Made by a program: the position numbers and the translations under genes. A stretch of DNA of 64,000 nucleotides from Whalleya microplaca (lineage: Eukaryota; Ascomycota; Sordariomycetes; Xylariales; Xylariaceae), in assembly GCA_022497155.1 (NCBI GenBank), contig MU385715.1, forward strand, positions 1,302,001 to 1,366,000. Reading direction: 5' to 3'. Below are positions 23,866-37,147 of this stretch, in pieces. The notes beneath the pieces are model-generated. The model had not been told where the DNA came from. It did no database searches and saw only the letters and a list, made by a program, of their open reading frames with translations. Every line of letters starts with the position of its first letter. Positions within the stretch are counted from its first letter, which is position 1.

Positions 23866-24154
23866 TGTAATGGGGCAGGGGATTACGGGTATTGACAGCA
23901 GCTTAGGAGCCACTAGAAGCCCCCTGGAGCCACGTTATAGGACACTCCACAGGGTATCCACAGGGCACTCCACAGGGCAATTTACAGTGGATCACATACC
24001 TATATTTAGCTGACCTTTTCCCTCACATCTCCTTTACAACAGATATCACCAGATAGTTAGATAATTACACACACACAGCTTTGGCAGCTGATATACACTT
24101 ATTTTTAACCTAATATCTCACTTTCGATTCACCCTAACACCCTGTCCCAAGACA
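23866..24154 (+). repeat. Solo LTR of the E4 family (289 bp) inside the E4a low-side LTR
   Basis: Starts TGTAATGGGGCAGGGG and ends TGTCCCAAGACA, in the opposite orientation to its host LTR, with target duplication ATAT (23862-23865 and 24155-24158). It is notably richer in CpA/TpG than its surroundings, so it is young or escaped RIP because it is short. With its host LTR it makes an interleaved inverted repeat. Confidence 0.88.
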
Positions 24155-24366
24155 ATATAACTATCTAACTATCTGGTAATATTTATATTAAAAAGTAAAG
24201 GAGATATAAGGGAAAAAGTTAACTAAATATAGGTATATAATTCATTATAAATTGCCTTATAAAGTGCCCTGTGGATACTTTGTGAAATGTTTTATAACGT
24301 AGCTTTAAGGGGCTTTTAATAGCTCCTAAGCTGCTGTTAATACCCGTAATCCCCTGCCCCATTATA

Positions 24367-25358
24367 TCTCTCCCTGATTTTTCAGCTAGCGTCCACGCAG
24401 CTAAAAAATCCAAAAAAAAAAAACAAAAATAAAAACACGCCCCACACTTAAATGCCTAACCTTTAAATCTGAAAAAAAATTTTCACCCTAGGGACCTTAA
24501 GGTAACAGGTTAAATAGCCATAGCTATTAACAGCAGCTAACAGCAGCAGCAACAGGTTAAGTTAGGTAGCCATAGCTTATAGTAAATTAGCAATAAGTCA
24601 GGTAATAACAAATAACAACAAGTTAGCTAGCTATAGCTAGCTACGGCTTTTAATAAGTCAAATAACCACAGCTATTAGCAGCAGTAAGTTAGGTTAGGTA
24701 ACCTCCCTATAAGCCTCCCTAGCAGCTAATAGCAGGTAATAGCAAGTCAGCTAGCCATAGTTAGCCACAGCTTTTAATAAGTTAAATAGCCACAGCTATT
24801 AGCAGTAGTAGCAGCAGCTAATAGCCTCCCTTACTACTAAAAGTAGTATTTAAGTAATAAGGTATATTAGGGTATATAAAAAAATGTTATCCGATATTAT
24901 TGTCTATATAAATTATATACGTATTAATAGCTGGCTACATTTAGCTATATATTAAAAGCATAATTAGCTTATTACTATTGCCTATATAAAATAGACAGGT
25001 TTATATATAAAAATATACGGTCTAATATTTCTGGTATTATTACGTTCTATATTTCTAGTATATAAAAAAAAAATTCGTAAATCGTAAGTAATAAATAACG
25101 TAAATATAATATAAATAAAGTAACTAGCTATTAATTATATAGCTTAATTCGATTTATATAAAAAACAGGTAGCTATCGGATAAAATAAAATATTTGCGTG
25201 CGATATATCGAATAAAAATAAAATAAATCTGACAGTATATATTTTAAGTAACTATTGCTAGTAAATTCTATGCTTCTATAACGTATGGTATAAAAAAGAC
25301 TGTTTTATTCGATTAATTAAAAGGCAAGGAAGTTAAGGCCTGTCCGGAAAGAGCTAAA
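24367..25358 (-). other. E4a interior: hairpin, degenerate tandem repeats, leader
   Basis: On the minus strand, from its 5' end: a leader (25,358 downward) like that of E5, about 700 bp of unassigned sequence, an array of degenerate units rich in CAGCAG and AGCTAGCCA (about 24,500-24,830), a hairpin with near-perfect arms at 24376-24410, and the purine tract before the 3' LTR. No ORF is present in either E4 copy. Confidence 0.7.
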
Positions 25359-25446
25359 TGTCTTAAAATAAAGTATCGGGATAAAACGAAAATAAAATAT
25401 TAGGTTAAAAATAAGTATATATTAGCTGCTAGAGCTATCTATATAT

Positions 25447-25674
25447 TGTTATAAGGCTAGTATGCCGTGGCATATATATATCGCTTGTTTTTTTCTTTTA
25501 CTCTCAGATAAAATATACACAGCTCAGACAGCCTTATTACCGAAAATAGACATATCTCTCCTTTCGATCAGCCGCTATTATAAATAACTCTTTTTGTTTT
25601 ATCGCCTTAATTACCTCCGATCAGTTAAGCTATATAATAGCACCTCCTTTACCCTAACACCTTATCCCAAAACA
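25447..25674 (+). repeat. E5a 5' LTR (228 bp)
   Basis: Starts TGTTATAAGGCTAGTATGCC and ends CCCAAAACA. The interior then begins TTTAGCTCCCCCGG, a segment shared with the E4 leader. Confidence 0.9.
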
Positions 25675-28600
25675 TTTAGCTCCCCCGGATAGGCTTTAAC
25701 TTTTTCGCCTTTTTAATTAATCGAGAAAAATAGTCCAAATAAAGGCAGCAGTAAAATAAAACCAAAAAAAAAAGACTTTAATAAAACCCCTAAAACTACT
25801 AAACTAATTAAACCTATAAAAAAAAAGCACTAACTAAAAAAAAGAACTAACGGTAAATAATTATCTAAAATAAAAAAATAATACCAAAAATAAATAAATT
25901 AATAAAAAAATCTATAAAAAACCTATAATATATATTAATAAACTAGTAATATAAAAATATAAAAATATAAAAAATATAAAATATAGAAAATATAAAAATA
26001 TAGTAATATAAAAATATAAAAAAATATAAGTTCTAATAAAATAAGTTAAATATAAAAAAATTAGTAACACAAAAAATTAAAAAAAATTAGAAAATTATAA
26101 AATATATAGCAAATAATATACGAAAACGTATTATAATTTAGACCTATAAAATAAACTAAGATAAAATTTAGGTAACGAGGATAATATCTAAGCTTTTAAC
26201 TAGCCTATTAGTAATTTTATTACACAATTAATTAATTAATATAATATAATAGCCAGGTTAGCGACTTATTATCGAAATCTTTTTTAAAAGTCTCCTAACC
26301 TTTAAGGCTATTATTAACGTCTTAAAGAACAGTTGTAATTTTATATCTAAAATATTATAAAACTATAACTTAATATAATTAAAAGAAATAAATTATATTC
26401 CTTTAAAATTAAACATAACTAAAGAATTAAAACAGCTAAATAATAAAACATTTTAAATTATACCAAATATAGCTAAAAAAAAATCTCTCCGACCAACCGA
26501 CAATTAAAGAACTATTAACCTTACTACTAATTAAAAACACCAATAAAATAAAAAAAACTCGGTATTATATAGTTAAAATATTTAATCAAAAATAACTAAC
26601 TAAAAGATTTTATCCCTTAATATAACAAAGGACATATAAATTAATAAAAAACTTACGGATTAAAATATAGCTTCCAATTAAAAGCAACTTATTATAACTA
26701 AAAAAACTAGGTTTATAATAATAACTATATTACCAGACTTTCAAAACTACTTATAATTTTTATTTAATAAAAATAATATTACAAATTAAATCGAAAATAT
26801 AACATATATATTCGATAAATACAGCTTAGAAAATAATATTAAAATTAGGGAAATATTATATTAAATAAATAATCAGACTAATAAGCGACAAATCGAAACT
26901 CTATTAAAAAATATTATTATTTAGAAAAAAACAAAGGCAGTTTTAAAGCGATATTTTAAAATTAATAACCTAAAGCAAATAAAAACCCTTATAAAACAGT
27001 TAAAAAACCTAAAAAGAGGTAATAAACTATTTAGACTAACAGAAATTTATTATTATACTTTAAATTATTCGGTTTAAATAAAGAATATCCGGAAACAAAA
27101 GAAAATTAAGAAATAAAACGCTATTTTCGTTAATAATTTATAACAAAAAATCGATTAAAAAGTTATTAAACAGATTATATAATTTTATTCGAAATTATAT
27201 AACAAGCTTTTCGAACTAAATTACAAAAAAGCTTAGAACGTTATATATATATAAGCAAATATTATAATCGGCCTAATAAATTACAATAACCGTAATATCC
27301 GATAGGTTTCGCCTAATCGATAATATAAAAATAAATCGATTAATTATTAACATTCGGTTCGGTTCCGCTTACTATTAATAAGCCTAAAGTAGCTTAAGGT
27401 TATTTTAAAAAAAAAGACTTTATTTTTTTAGCTAAATAAAATAAAGAACTTAATTAAATTTATAAAACAAATATTTATTATATAATTTAAAACTAACGAA
27501 AATTTTATTATATTTATAAAGAAATTTCAATTAATATTACCGAAATTAAAATATTATATCTTATAAAAAAAAACCTCTGCCTAATAAAATATTTAAAAAC
27601 GTAAAGCAAAAAATATATCTTTTAATATTTATTACGCCAGGCCTTTAAATAAAAGAGAAAAATATAAAAGATATAATAGCCGACAAAATTAAAATAGTTA
27701 ATATATATTACAACCGATATTATTTTAAAGGTATAATTAAAATATCTGTTTTTTTTACAAAGAACTAGGCCACTTTTTTATTACTTATTCTTTAATAATG
27801 TCGTTAAGCCGCAACAATATAATATAATATAATAATTAACTTAAGGGATATTTTATCGGAAGTTTTTAAGCTACTCCCGAAATTAGGAATATTTTATTTC
27901 CTAAATATATAATTACCGAAGGCAAAATAAATAAAAAAAGTATTATTTAGGCTTATTTATAATTTTTATATAAAATAAAGGTATACGGTATTTAAATTTA
28001 AAAATTAGCTTACTATTACCTTTATAAATATAGCAAAATCGAAAAAGATATAAAATTTAAATAAAATTATAATTTTATTTAATTAATAATTGATTTATAA
28101 AATCGTAACCTAAAAACAATATTAGCTACAGATTTAAAAGTTAATAATATTGGGATAAAAGGCCTAAAAAGTAACATTTTTTACAAATTTATAAACCTAT
28201 AAAATTATTTTTGGGAGGAACTAATTATTAATAGAAGCGAGAATCTTATATATAAAACAGTAATTAAATTATTTTAATATAAAAATAAGAATAAAATTAA
28301 CGTTTTAATATTAAAGAAGTATAAGAATATAAACAGTAATATATTCGTAAAAAAAACAATCGATCAAATATTATTAAAGCTAAACTTTTTACCTTTAATA
28401 ATTTTAGAGACGCCGAAATAAACCTAGGCTAATATATTAGAAAGTATTATATTTAATTAACTAGCTTTAGCTCTAATTTCGGAATACTAGAAGAAAAAGA
28501 TTTTTAAAAATATAACGAAAAGATTTAAAATCTTATAAGATAATTTAATTAAATACTATACGGGATTTAATAAAGTATTATTTTAATACCTATTTAATAA

Positions 28601-31600
28601 AGCGGGTAAAATAGATTAAAAGCTTTATAAAATAATTTATATCCTTTTAGCCGAAATAATTAATTAGTAGTAATAAAAATAGCAATTTTAATTCAATTCT
28701 ATATTAAGCGTATTATAGCTAATCTTTACGCCTAATAAATTCTAAAATAGCCTTATAAATATATTAATTAATAATATTTTTATAATACCCGGTAACGTTA
28801 CCCAGATTATTATAGTATTTCTGCCGGTATTTATCCGGGATATTAAAATATATATCTAACTATTGCTTTAATTAACTATAAGAATTAGTTTTAAAGAATA
28901 TAAAAACTTAATTACTATAGTTATTAATACGGGTATTTAATTAAATATTATTATATAATTATACGTTTTTAAATATTAAATATTTATATAAAAAATTAAA
29001 ATTACATAATTTAGTTTTAATATATTAGTAAATAATAAAACTAAAAGCTTTAGCTTAATTAAAAGACCTATATAATTAGTAAGCTATAATTTACCGCTAC
29101 CGATTTATATAGTTAAAAATTTTAAAGCTATATTCCCGTTATTTTTCGGCTTTAATTTTATTTTTTAATTACATATAATAATTTACCCTAAAAAAGGCTT
29201 ATTAATAGCTTCGATATTTTTCGGAAATATTAAAATTATAGTACCCCTTATATATAATAAGCTAATTAAGCAAACTTTAGCTAACGTTATTAATCTTTCG
29301 GAAAATTAATAACTGCCGATATTAAGGGCTAAATTAATAGTAAATAAAAGCTTTAAAATATTACAGTAATAATAAATCTAATAAAATTTAAAAGTATAGT
29401 TTAAAATAACTTAAGTTTAAAATAAATCGGTAAACGGATAGAAATTATTATTAATAAAATATTTTAAAATAGCAATTAAATATAAGTCTCGCTATTTAAT
29501 AATTATTTACTAGGCCTATTACGGAAAACTATTAAAAAAAATTTAAATAGATAATATAGCGTTTAATATTATATCGTAAAAAAATATTACGGAAAAACGA
29601 AATTAAGTTATATATAATATATAAATTAAAAATACAAAAAATTTACTTAATCGATAATACCGAATTAAATAGTATAATTTTTTTAAAGTCGATTAATTAG
29701 AAGCAAGCAATATTATAAAATATAAAGCCGAATTTCGAACTCTAAAATATATCTAAAATAAATAAAAAATATAAGAATATTATTTCGCGTTTTGTTTCCG
29801 TACCGCGAAATATTAAATTAACGAAAGAACGTTTAAATATTATTAAAATAAAGCTGCTAAATATAAAATTTATAAATTAAAAAAAAGTAATATTAATTAA
29901 GATTTTTTATTAACAAAAAATAACATTAGCTTAAGACTTTATAAAAATCGGCCGAATTAAAAAAAAAGTGTTTTTTTTATATAAGATTAAAATAATATTA
30001 TATAATATATAATAAGCTAAATTAATTTTTATTTTAACGTTACTAAAGATATAAGTTTTAAATATTTTATAAAGTCGGCTTAAAAATAAAATATTAGAAG
30101 AATTTTATATTTTATATTATAATATTTAGTTTATAGTTAAGAAAAAAAATAGAAGTTTTCGGTTAATTAATTTAGTTATAAAATTAAACGTTATATAAAT
30201 ACAAGACGCTTTTTTTCCGAGTAATTGTAATAAATTTGCGGAGGAATTTGTTATATAAATAATGATTTTTATAATAGATTTTTTTTTAGGATATAATTAA
30301 ATATTATTATCTATATTTAGTAAAGATTATATTATATTTTCGACGCCAATCGGGCTTTTCCGGATAACGATTTTATTATAAAGAGGGACTAATTCGGTAG
30401 TATAATTTTTATATATTATTACCCGGATTTTATTTAACTTTATACCCGATAAATACAAGCTATTTTTTAATAATATTAATATTAAAGAGCTAAAAACAAA
30501 ATACAATAATTAAGAAATTATATTAAAAATAAAATAATTTATTTATAAACATTTAAAAAATATCAATAATATTTTATTTAATTTTAAACTAATAAGAACT
30601 ATAGCTAATACAGAAAAAAGCAATTAATATAAAAATGCTACCGTTATTATCAGCTATTTATATAGTACTAATAATTATTCTCCTAATTAGACTAAAGTTA
30701 TTAAAATTATAAAATAGGTACCTTATAATAATATTTTTAAAATACAGGCATTTTTTAGAAATTATAATTTATTATTATATATAAATTATATATTATACGT
30801 TAATTATTTTATTACTAATAAAATTTTTCCGGAAAAACGCAAATTAAAAATAGGAAATAAAATAATAATAAATTATAAATAAACTTAAAATAGCGTTAAT
30901 TAATATACCCTATTTAATTACGCTCGATTATATAAACGGATATATTATTGGGCTTAAAATTAATACGTTAAGCATTAAATAAAAATATATATTAAAATAA
31001 GAAATTAATAAATACATTTAACTTATAAAGTTTAAATTTAATATATAAAAAGGGCTAAAATTTAATTACGATATTACAAAACAAAAATATCTCGGAATAA
31101 TTAAGTCTTTTTAATAATTATAAAATTACTTTTATAGCATAAGATTTATTCTCGAAACTAATATTAAAGTTTTAATTACTTAATTAAATAATAAATTCTC
31201 TAGCTTACTTAACGCGATATTAACCTAATAAATAACTTTTATTAAAATATTTAATTTCGAAATAAAATATATCCCTAAAAAACGATATTAAATAGTAAAT
31301 AATTTATTATACAAACTATTAAAGCCGTCCGATAAACTAGATAATTAATAGAAAAAAAAATCGACAATTTTATTAATATCTAATTTAATATTCTTATAAC
31401 AAGAATACTTTAATTAAATAAACTAATATAAAAAATACCGGAATTCTCCCTACTACTTATTATTTTATATCCGCTAAAAAACTAATTTAAAGCTTCTTAA
31501 AAAATCGTAATATATCTTAATACCCTAAAATTACTTAATTAACTAAAAAATTCTAATATAATAAAATAATATTATACGAAAGCAAGCTTCCGGAATAAAG

Positions 31601-32790
31601 CTATTAAATACGTAATTTAAAAAAGAATTTTATAGCGGAAACCTTATAAAAAATATAGCTAATAATATATTATTAATAATATTAATTAATAAAAACGTAT
31701 TATTAAAAACTACTACTCGAGAATTAAAACGTATCGAAAACGTAAATCGATTTATAATAAAATAATTAAATTTTATTATTAAAAAAGGATATATTAAAAA
31801 ATTTAAACTGCCGTTAAATATTGCCTAAAATGCTAGCCTTTTACAAATAGACAATTTAAAAATTAAGGACTTTTTTTAACGCTAAAATAATTACTAACTA
31901 CTTAAATTATTAATATTTAATTTTTCCCGAATAATAATAAATATTCGGCTATTATCGAAACAAAAAATAAACTATTAGGGTAGCCTAAAATTAAGGCACT
32001 AAAAAATACTATAATAACTAAGGTATAAAAGTTCCTTTAAGACTATATTTATACTAATTATAGTATTTTTATAATAATTAAATGTAATAAAGGCTTAGAA
32101 AATAAGGCAAAGGTAGCTAAAAATGCTATATAGCTAAGTATTAAAATATAAGTCGGACTTATATATTACCTTCAGATATAAAAATAAATAAAAATAAGCT
32201 ATTAACCGATTATAAGATTTTTTATACGTATAACGGAAAAAATTAGTAAATTATAAATTAAAAAGTTTAAAATTATATTTTAAGCTAATCGAATATTTAT
32301 ATAAAAATATAAATTTATATTATATAAATTAGTCTATAATAAAAAACTTATTATACCGATCGAAATAGTTTTATTATTTTAGCGAGTTTTTAATTAGTCG
32401 GATATTTATAATAAAAAAGATTTTATTTTTAAAAAAGTAAAGATATTTAAACAATAGAACAAAAATATCGCGAAAATAGTATAGATTTTAATAAAAAAAC
32501 GAAAAAAAGCGGCGGAACAAAATAATTAATAATACCTATTAAAAAAACGGTTAAAACTATTAAAATAAGGCAGCTTAATTTTATTTTATAATATAATACG
32601 AGATATCGATATATTTAAAAATAAGAAACTAAAATATAAATAAACTAAGCCCTATCGAATTACGAAAAAATAAAAATAAAACAGGTTTTTCTTTAAAAAA
32701 TTAAACGGGGTAATATTATAAGGAATATTTTTTTCTAATCGACTAAAAAGATTTATTCGAGATATAAAAAGGTACTAGAAACTTAGCAAA
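25675..32790 (+). pseudogene. E5a gag-pol relic
   Basis: Gag-like sequence fills about 25,700-28,500. Retropepsin is near 28,800-29,200 with INTG in place of DTG (Asp to Asn by RIP). Reverse transcriptase spans about 29,900-30,600: RLIN followed by DAFFPSNCNKFAEEFV, then IDFFLGYN and TPIGLFRITIL are readable, and the catalytic box reads FFNN. RNase H follows to about 31,600. Integrase is at about 31,680-32,780: a Cys-Cys zinc motif with one Cys kept, a GLENKAK segment where active copies would read GPENKAK, and the C-terminal NRLKRFIRD segment. The RLIN...DA...SxDEF...IDFFSGY pattern belongs to a known fungal Ty3/gypsy-type lineage. All frames are broken. Confidence 0.75.
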
Positions 32791-35700
32791 CCTTATAATA
32801 ACTATTAGTTAAGTGGCTATAATAAAATAAAAAATAATTAAGAAAGCCTTAAACTAGCAGACAATAATATATTATATTAAAATAAAAATATATAAAAAGG
32901 CCCGATAATTTATAGCCAGATTAAAAAGGTCGAGTCTAATAAAAATTAAAAAATTATAAAAAATAAAATACCTAAAAGAATAATTAAAATCAGACTATCT
33001 GGAATATTATTAGCGGAGCGAAAAACCTATAATCAAATATTAAAAAAATAGTATTAATAAATTAGATTATTTTTCTTTACGTTTTATATAAATTAACATT
33101 TTATAAAAATAAAGTTTTATAAAGTTACAGCAAATATAAAAAAGTAATAAAAAAAAAGCTTAAATTAAAAAATATAACCGCAAACTTTAATATATAACTA
33201 ATTAATTAAACAAAAGAAATTATCGCGAGCTATAAATAAAACTGCCTACAATTTCGGTAAAAAAAACAGATTTTTTTAGTAATTTAGCCTAAATATATAT
33301 TACCTATAAAACGACTTATTAAAACAGAATTATTATAATTAATATCGCTATTAAAAAAAAAATCTTTTAATTAATAAGCTTATAAATACGTATATTTTTT
33401 ATCCCGGAACAAATATTTATTTACTTAAATACCGACTATATAATTCCTATATAAACTCCCGAATCAGCCTTTTATTAATCGATATTTATAAAATAGCTAT
33501 ATTTTATTATAGCGCCTATTTTTAAAACCAACAAACCGATTTTTATAAAGCTAGCAAAAGACTTTATTATAGGTATTATATTTCTAAATAAAAACTTCAA
33601 ATTATATACGGCAATTTTTAATTAAGCGAAACATTAAGTTATTAATAAGGTTAGTTTTATAAATCTTAATAAAAAAAGGGTATTATTAATCGAAAAGGTA
33701 TTTCGTTACCTTAAAATATTTAATATATTTTAAGGCAGGCTTTTATATTTAATTTTTACAATAAAATTTCGAGGCTATAAATTCCTAAATATAATACCGA
33801 TTTTCCTTAAAACTATTAAGAAGTTTAATTTCTATTAGTCAAATTATCTTATATTAATTAATAAAAATTATATATATTAGATAAAAAAGGAATTTACCCG
33901 GATAAACTTATTTATTATATTAGCTTTTAAAAAGTAGCGGCTTATATTATTTTTCCAAAATTAAAGCAGCTTATTTTTATTAATCTTTAAATTAAAGCGA
34001 TTAGATTTAATATTAAAATAGAAACTAAAAATACAATTAACGTTTTTTACTATCAAATTAGGAGTTTTCGATCGCTTAAAAACGATAGACCTAAAATATA
34101 AAAAAAGCTTAACGCTAAGGTATAAATTAATAGGAGAAAAAAAATAACGAAAATCCCTAGCTATTTATATAGCCGATTTACCTATTTTAAAAAGGAAGTA
34201 ATAATAAAATAAAACGGGATAAAAAAATCGAGAAAGAAAATTACAGAAACTAAGGTTATTTTAATAAAATTTAATTCGATTAAATAGCGGGAGTTTAATA
34301 CCTGCTTTACAAGTTTTAAAAGGAGGATTACCGATACACGTTTTATCCTAAATATTTATTAAATTTTAACAAACTATTATAACCCGATAAAAGCGTTTAA
34401 AGTTATTTAGTTTTTAATTAACGCTATTATAATAAAAGATTTAACTCCTAAATATAGAACCTTTTATAAAAAAGAAAGGAATAAATAACTTATATAAAAG
34501 CCTAATAAAAAAAGTTCCCTTTTTTCCTTTCTGCCCCTTATATAATAACAAGTTTTACGATATAATTATAAATAATTAATTAAATAAATACTATAAAGCA
34601 AAAATAAAGAATAAATAGTTAGGTTAGTAATTATTAAAAGGAAAAAAAGGTATAAAATATAAGAATAAAATAAATAAAGGGTATAACAAGTAGCCTAGAA
34701 AACGTATTAAAGCTAAATCGAATAAGCCGACTTTTAAAATTAGTAATAACGACTTAAATGCTTTATTATATTTAATATCTAGTTTATTATAAGTTTAAAT
34801 AACTAATTAAAAATAGAAAGGACTTTTTAATTTACTTTTATTTATTACAAATTAAAACCTGGCGTAAAAAAGTTTTTTTTATACTAATTTACTAATAACT
34901 TTTATCTAATTATTTATTAACTTTTTTCCCTTATTTTTTATCGTTTTTAATTAATTAGTTCAGTTTTTTTATAGTTTTATATTACCTTATTATTATAGTA
35001 TTATATTTTAAACCTTACTTTTTATATATTAAAATGTCGTTATAGCTATTATAGTTTAAGAAGTTACCTAAAAAGAAAAAAAATAAGTATAAGAATTGGA
35101 ATAAGAATAAAAAAGTTAATTAAGTAGCCCGTAAGAACCTTAAGCCTATTTTAAAAGCTAATATTAAGTTTGAGGCTGTATTTAAAAATGAGGCTAAAAT
35201 TAAGTTTGCGGCTAATTCCGACCTTAAATATAAGGCTGGAATAACCTTACCTACTAGTTCGCTTTTATAAAAATAGCTTCCCTTTTTAGATTTTAATATA
35301 TTTATTATAATAGCTAATATTAATTTTTATATTATTAATTAATTTTGCGGCTTTTTTATTAAAATATACGGACTTAAATTTTAGATTAAGAATAAGCTAT
35401 AACATTTAAAACAAGAGATTAAATAGATTGTCGATTTTTTAAAAATAGATTTTTTGTTAGTTAGAAGCAATAAAATACCTAAAGTTACCTTTAATCGAAA
35501 CGCCCCTTCTAATTATAATAAAAATAAATAAAAAGTAAATAAAGTATTAAGCTTATATAATGCTTTTTTTGCTTATTATAAGCGTTAATATTACAATATT
35601 ACTTTTATGGCTATTATAATTTAAATAAGTATTGCTACTTTTAAGGAAGGATTTATTAAAACGGAGGTTTACTTTAGGACTATTATAAAGCTTAATTAAG

Positions 35701-36695
35701 GGGTTACTTAAATTAATAACCAGTTCTTTTTTCGGATTGTCTTAAATAACCTCCGGTTCTTTATATTAACGGCATTTATATATTTATACGACCCTATAGC
35801 TACTAACGTTAAAAAAAAGGCAGCTTTTATTTTTTTTTAATTATTATATTAATAAAAACTCGCATTACCTTTTCGTTTAACTTTATAAGTATTTATAGTA
35901 AAAAAAAAGCTCGGGCTACTTTTAATCGATTATGTTAGGTTTAAATTTAGCAGAATAATATAGTTTTTATTCGTATTAGACTTATTTAAATAATATAATA
36001 GTAAGATAGGTTTAATTATAGCTTTTAGGTAGCTTACTTAATCTTTCGCTTTTTTTATTTCCCCACTATATTTTTTCGCCTTTATAAAAATCCTTATTTT
36101 ATTAACGAAAAACGAGAAATAAAAAGCTGGATTACGAAAATAAAGCAAACAGTAGTTTATAAAATTATTAATTAACCCGATAGCTCTAATAAACTAGAAC
36201 GAGAACCCGAATTTAAGCCTATCTTTACCCCTAGCTTATTTTAAGCGAAAAAGATATCCCGACGTTAGCCTAAACTATATAAAGCCTATATAAATTTCCT
36301 AAATTTTAATTAATATTAATCTCTTTTAAAAAAACGACGAGAAGCTATTTATCGAAATAAAAAGGCCTATATTTTATATAGATAAGTAAGAAATAAGTTT
36401 ATTACGCTAAAAAAATAACTATAGCCTACTTTTTTTATAGGATGGAATAATTGGGCAGATTATAAAAGACATATAGCTATTATTAATCGATAAAGAATTC
36501 CTTTTTTTATTAAGCCTAATCGATTAAAACGTATAAGATAACGTAAGTTTATTGGAAAACATATAAAACTAGATAAAAAAAAAAGGGCAATTAAGCCTAA
36601 AGCGAAAGCTTTTAAAAATAAATAAAATAAATGCTTTTTACGTTTATATTAATTAATTAGATTTTTTTATAATAAAGATATTTATAATAAAATCT
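32791..36695 (+). pseudogene. E5a post-integrase region with a possible third ORF
   Basis: About 3.9 kb lies between the integrase C-terminus and the polypurine tract. Stretches near 33,900-34,500 read with few stops. From the ATG at 35034 a frame runs towards the LTR, starting with a basic segment (KKLPKKKKNKYKNWNKNKK) and continuing with mixed hydrophobic and charged sequence; the stops are TAA/TAG, compatible with former Gln and Trp. The same ATG and frame exist in E5b at 51707. I recognise no domain. It could be an accessory or envelope-position ORF, or long untranslated sequence. Stop density is only modestly below chance for this composition, so coding is a hypothesis. Confidence 0.45.
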
Positions 36696-36703
36696 AGGAA
36701 GGA

Positions 36704-36931
36704 TGTTATAGGGCTAGTGTACTATAGCATATATATATCGCTTGTTTTTTTTTTTTACTCTCAAATAGAATATATATAGCTTAGATAGCTTTGTTACCGA
36801 GAATAAACATATCTCTTCTTTCGATTAATTGCCGTTATAAATAACTCTTTTTATTTTATCGCTTTAATTACTTCCGATCAGTTAAGCTATGTAGTGGCAC
36901 CTCCTTTACCCTAATACCCTGTCTTAAGACA
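36704..36931 (+). repeat. E5a 3' LTR (228 bp)
   Basis: Starts TGTTATAGGGCTAGTG and ends with the perfect 12-bp palindrome TGTCTTAAGACA (36920-36931). Followed by target duplication ATAT and then the second half of the E4a LTR. Confidence 0.92.
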
Positions 36932-37147
36932 ATATAACTATTTAACTATCTAATAATATCTATATTAAAAAGTGAAAAAGATATAAGGGAAAAAGTCAGC
37001 TAAATATAGGTATATAATTTACTGTAAATTGCCTTATAAAGTGCCCTATAAATACCTTGTGGAGTACCTTGTGACATAGCTTTAGGGGGCTTTTAATAGC
37101 TCCTAAGCTGCTGTTAATACCCGTAATCCCTTGCCCCATTACAATAT

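Larger units (their letters stand above)
25447..36931 (+). mobile_element. E5a: large Ty3/gypsy-like retrotransposon, 11,485 bp
   Basis: LTRs of 228 bp at 25447-25674 and 36704-36931, target duplication ATAT (25443-25446 and 36932-36935), and polypurine tract AGGAAGGA (36696-36703) touching the 3' LTR. The interior reads gag, protease, reverse transcriptase, RNase H and integrase on the plus strand, then continues about 3.9 kb past integrase. E5a sits in the high-side LTR of E4a. A second copy, E5b, has the same structure. Confidence 0.9.
23778..37143 (-). mobile_element. E4a: TRIM-like non-autonomous LTR element, itself split by a solo LTR and by E5a
   Basis: Target duplication ATAT flanks it at 23774-23777 and 37144-37147. 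Each LTR is 296 bp once insertions are removed: 23778-23865 plus 24155-24366 on the low side, and 25359-25446 plus 36932-37143 on the high side, counting the ATAT repeat once. The 992-bp interior (24367-25358) has no coding content. Orientation is minus: the low-side LTR is preceded, on that strand, by a purine tract, and the high-side LTR is followed by a leader that matches the leader of E5. Own length is about 1,584 bp. Confidence 0.85.

Noticed and set aside
23778..24366. Large interleaved inverted repeat resembling a foldback or MITE
   Set aside because: It resolves into an E4-family solo LTR inserted in inverse orientation inside an E4 LTR, with ATAT repeats at the junctions.
24219..24413. 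64-codon minus-strand open frame
   Set aside because: Runs across an LTR end into the E4a interior; no coding signal.
25447..36931. E5 placed on the minus strand because G-rich sequence adjoins its left LTR
   Set aside because: Reverse transcriptase and integrase read on the plus strand and AGGAAGGA abuts the right LTR; the left G-rich segment is the leader read in reverse.
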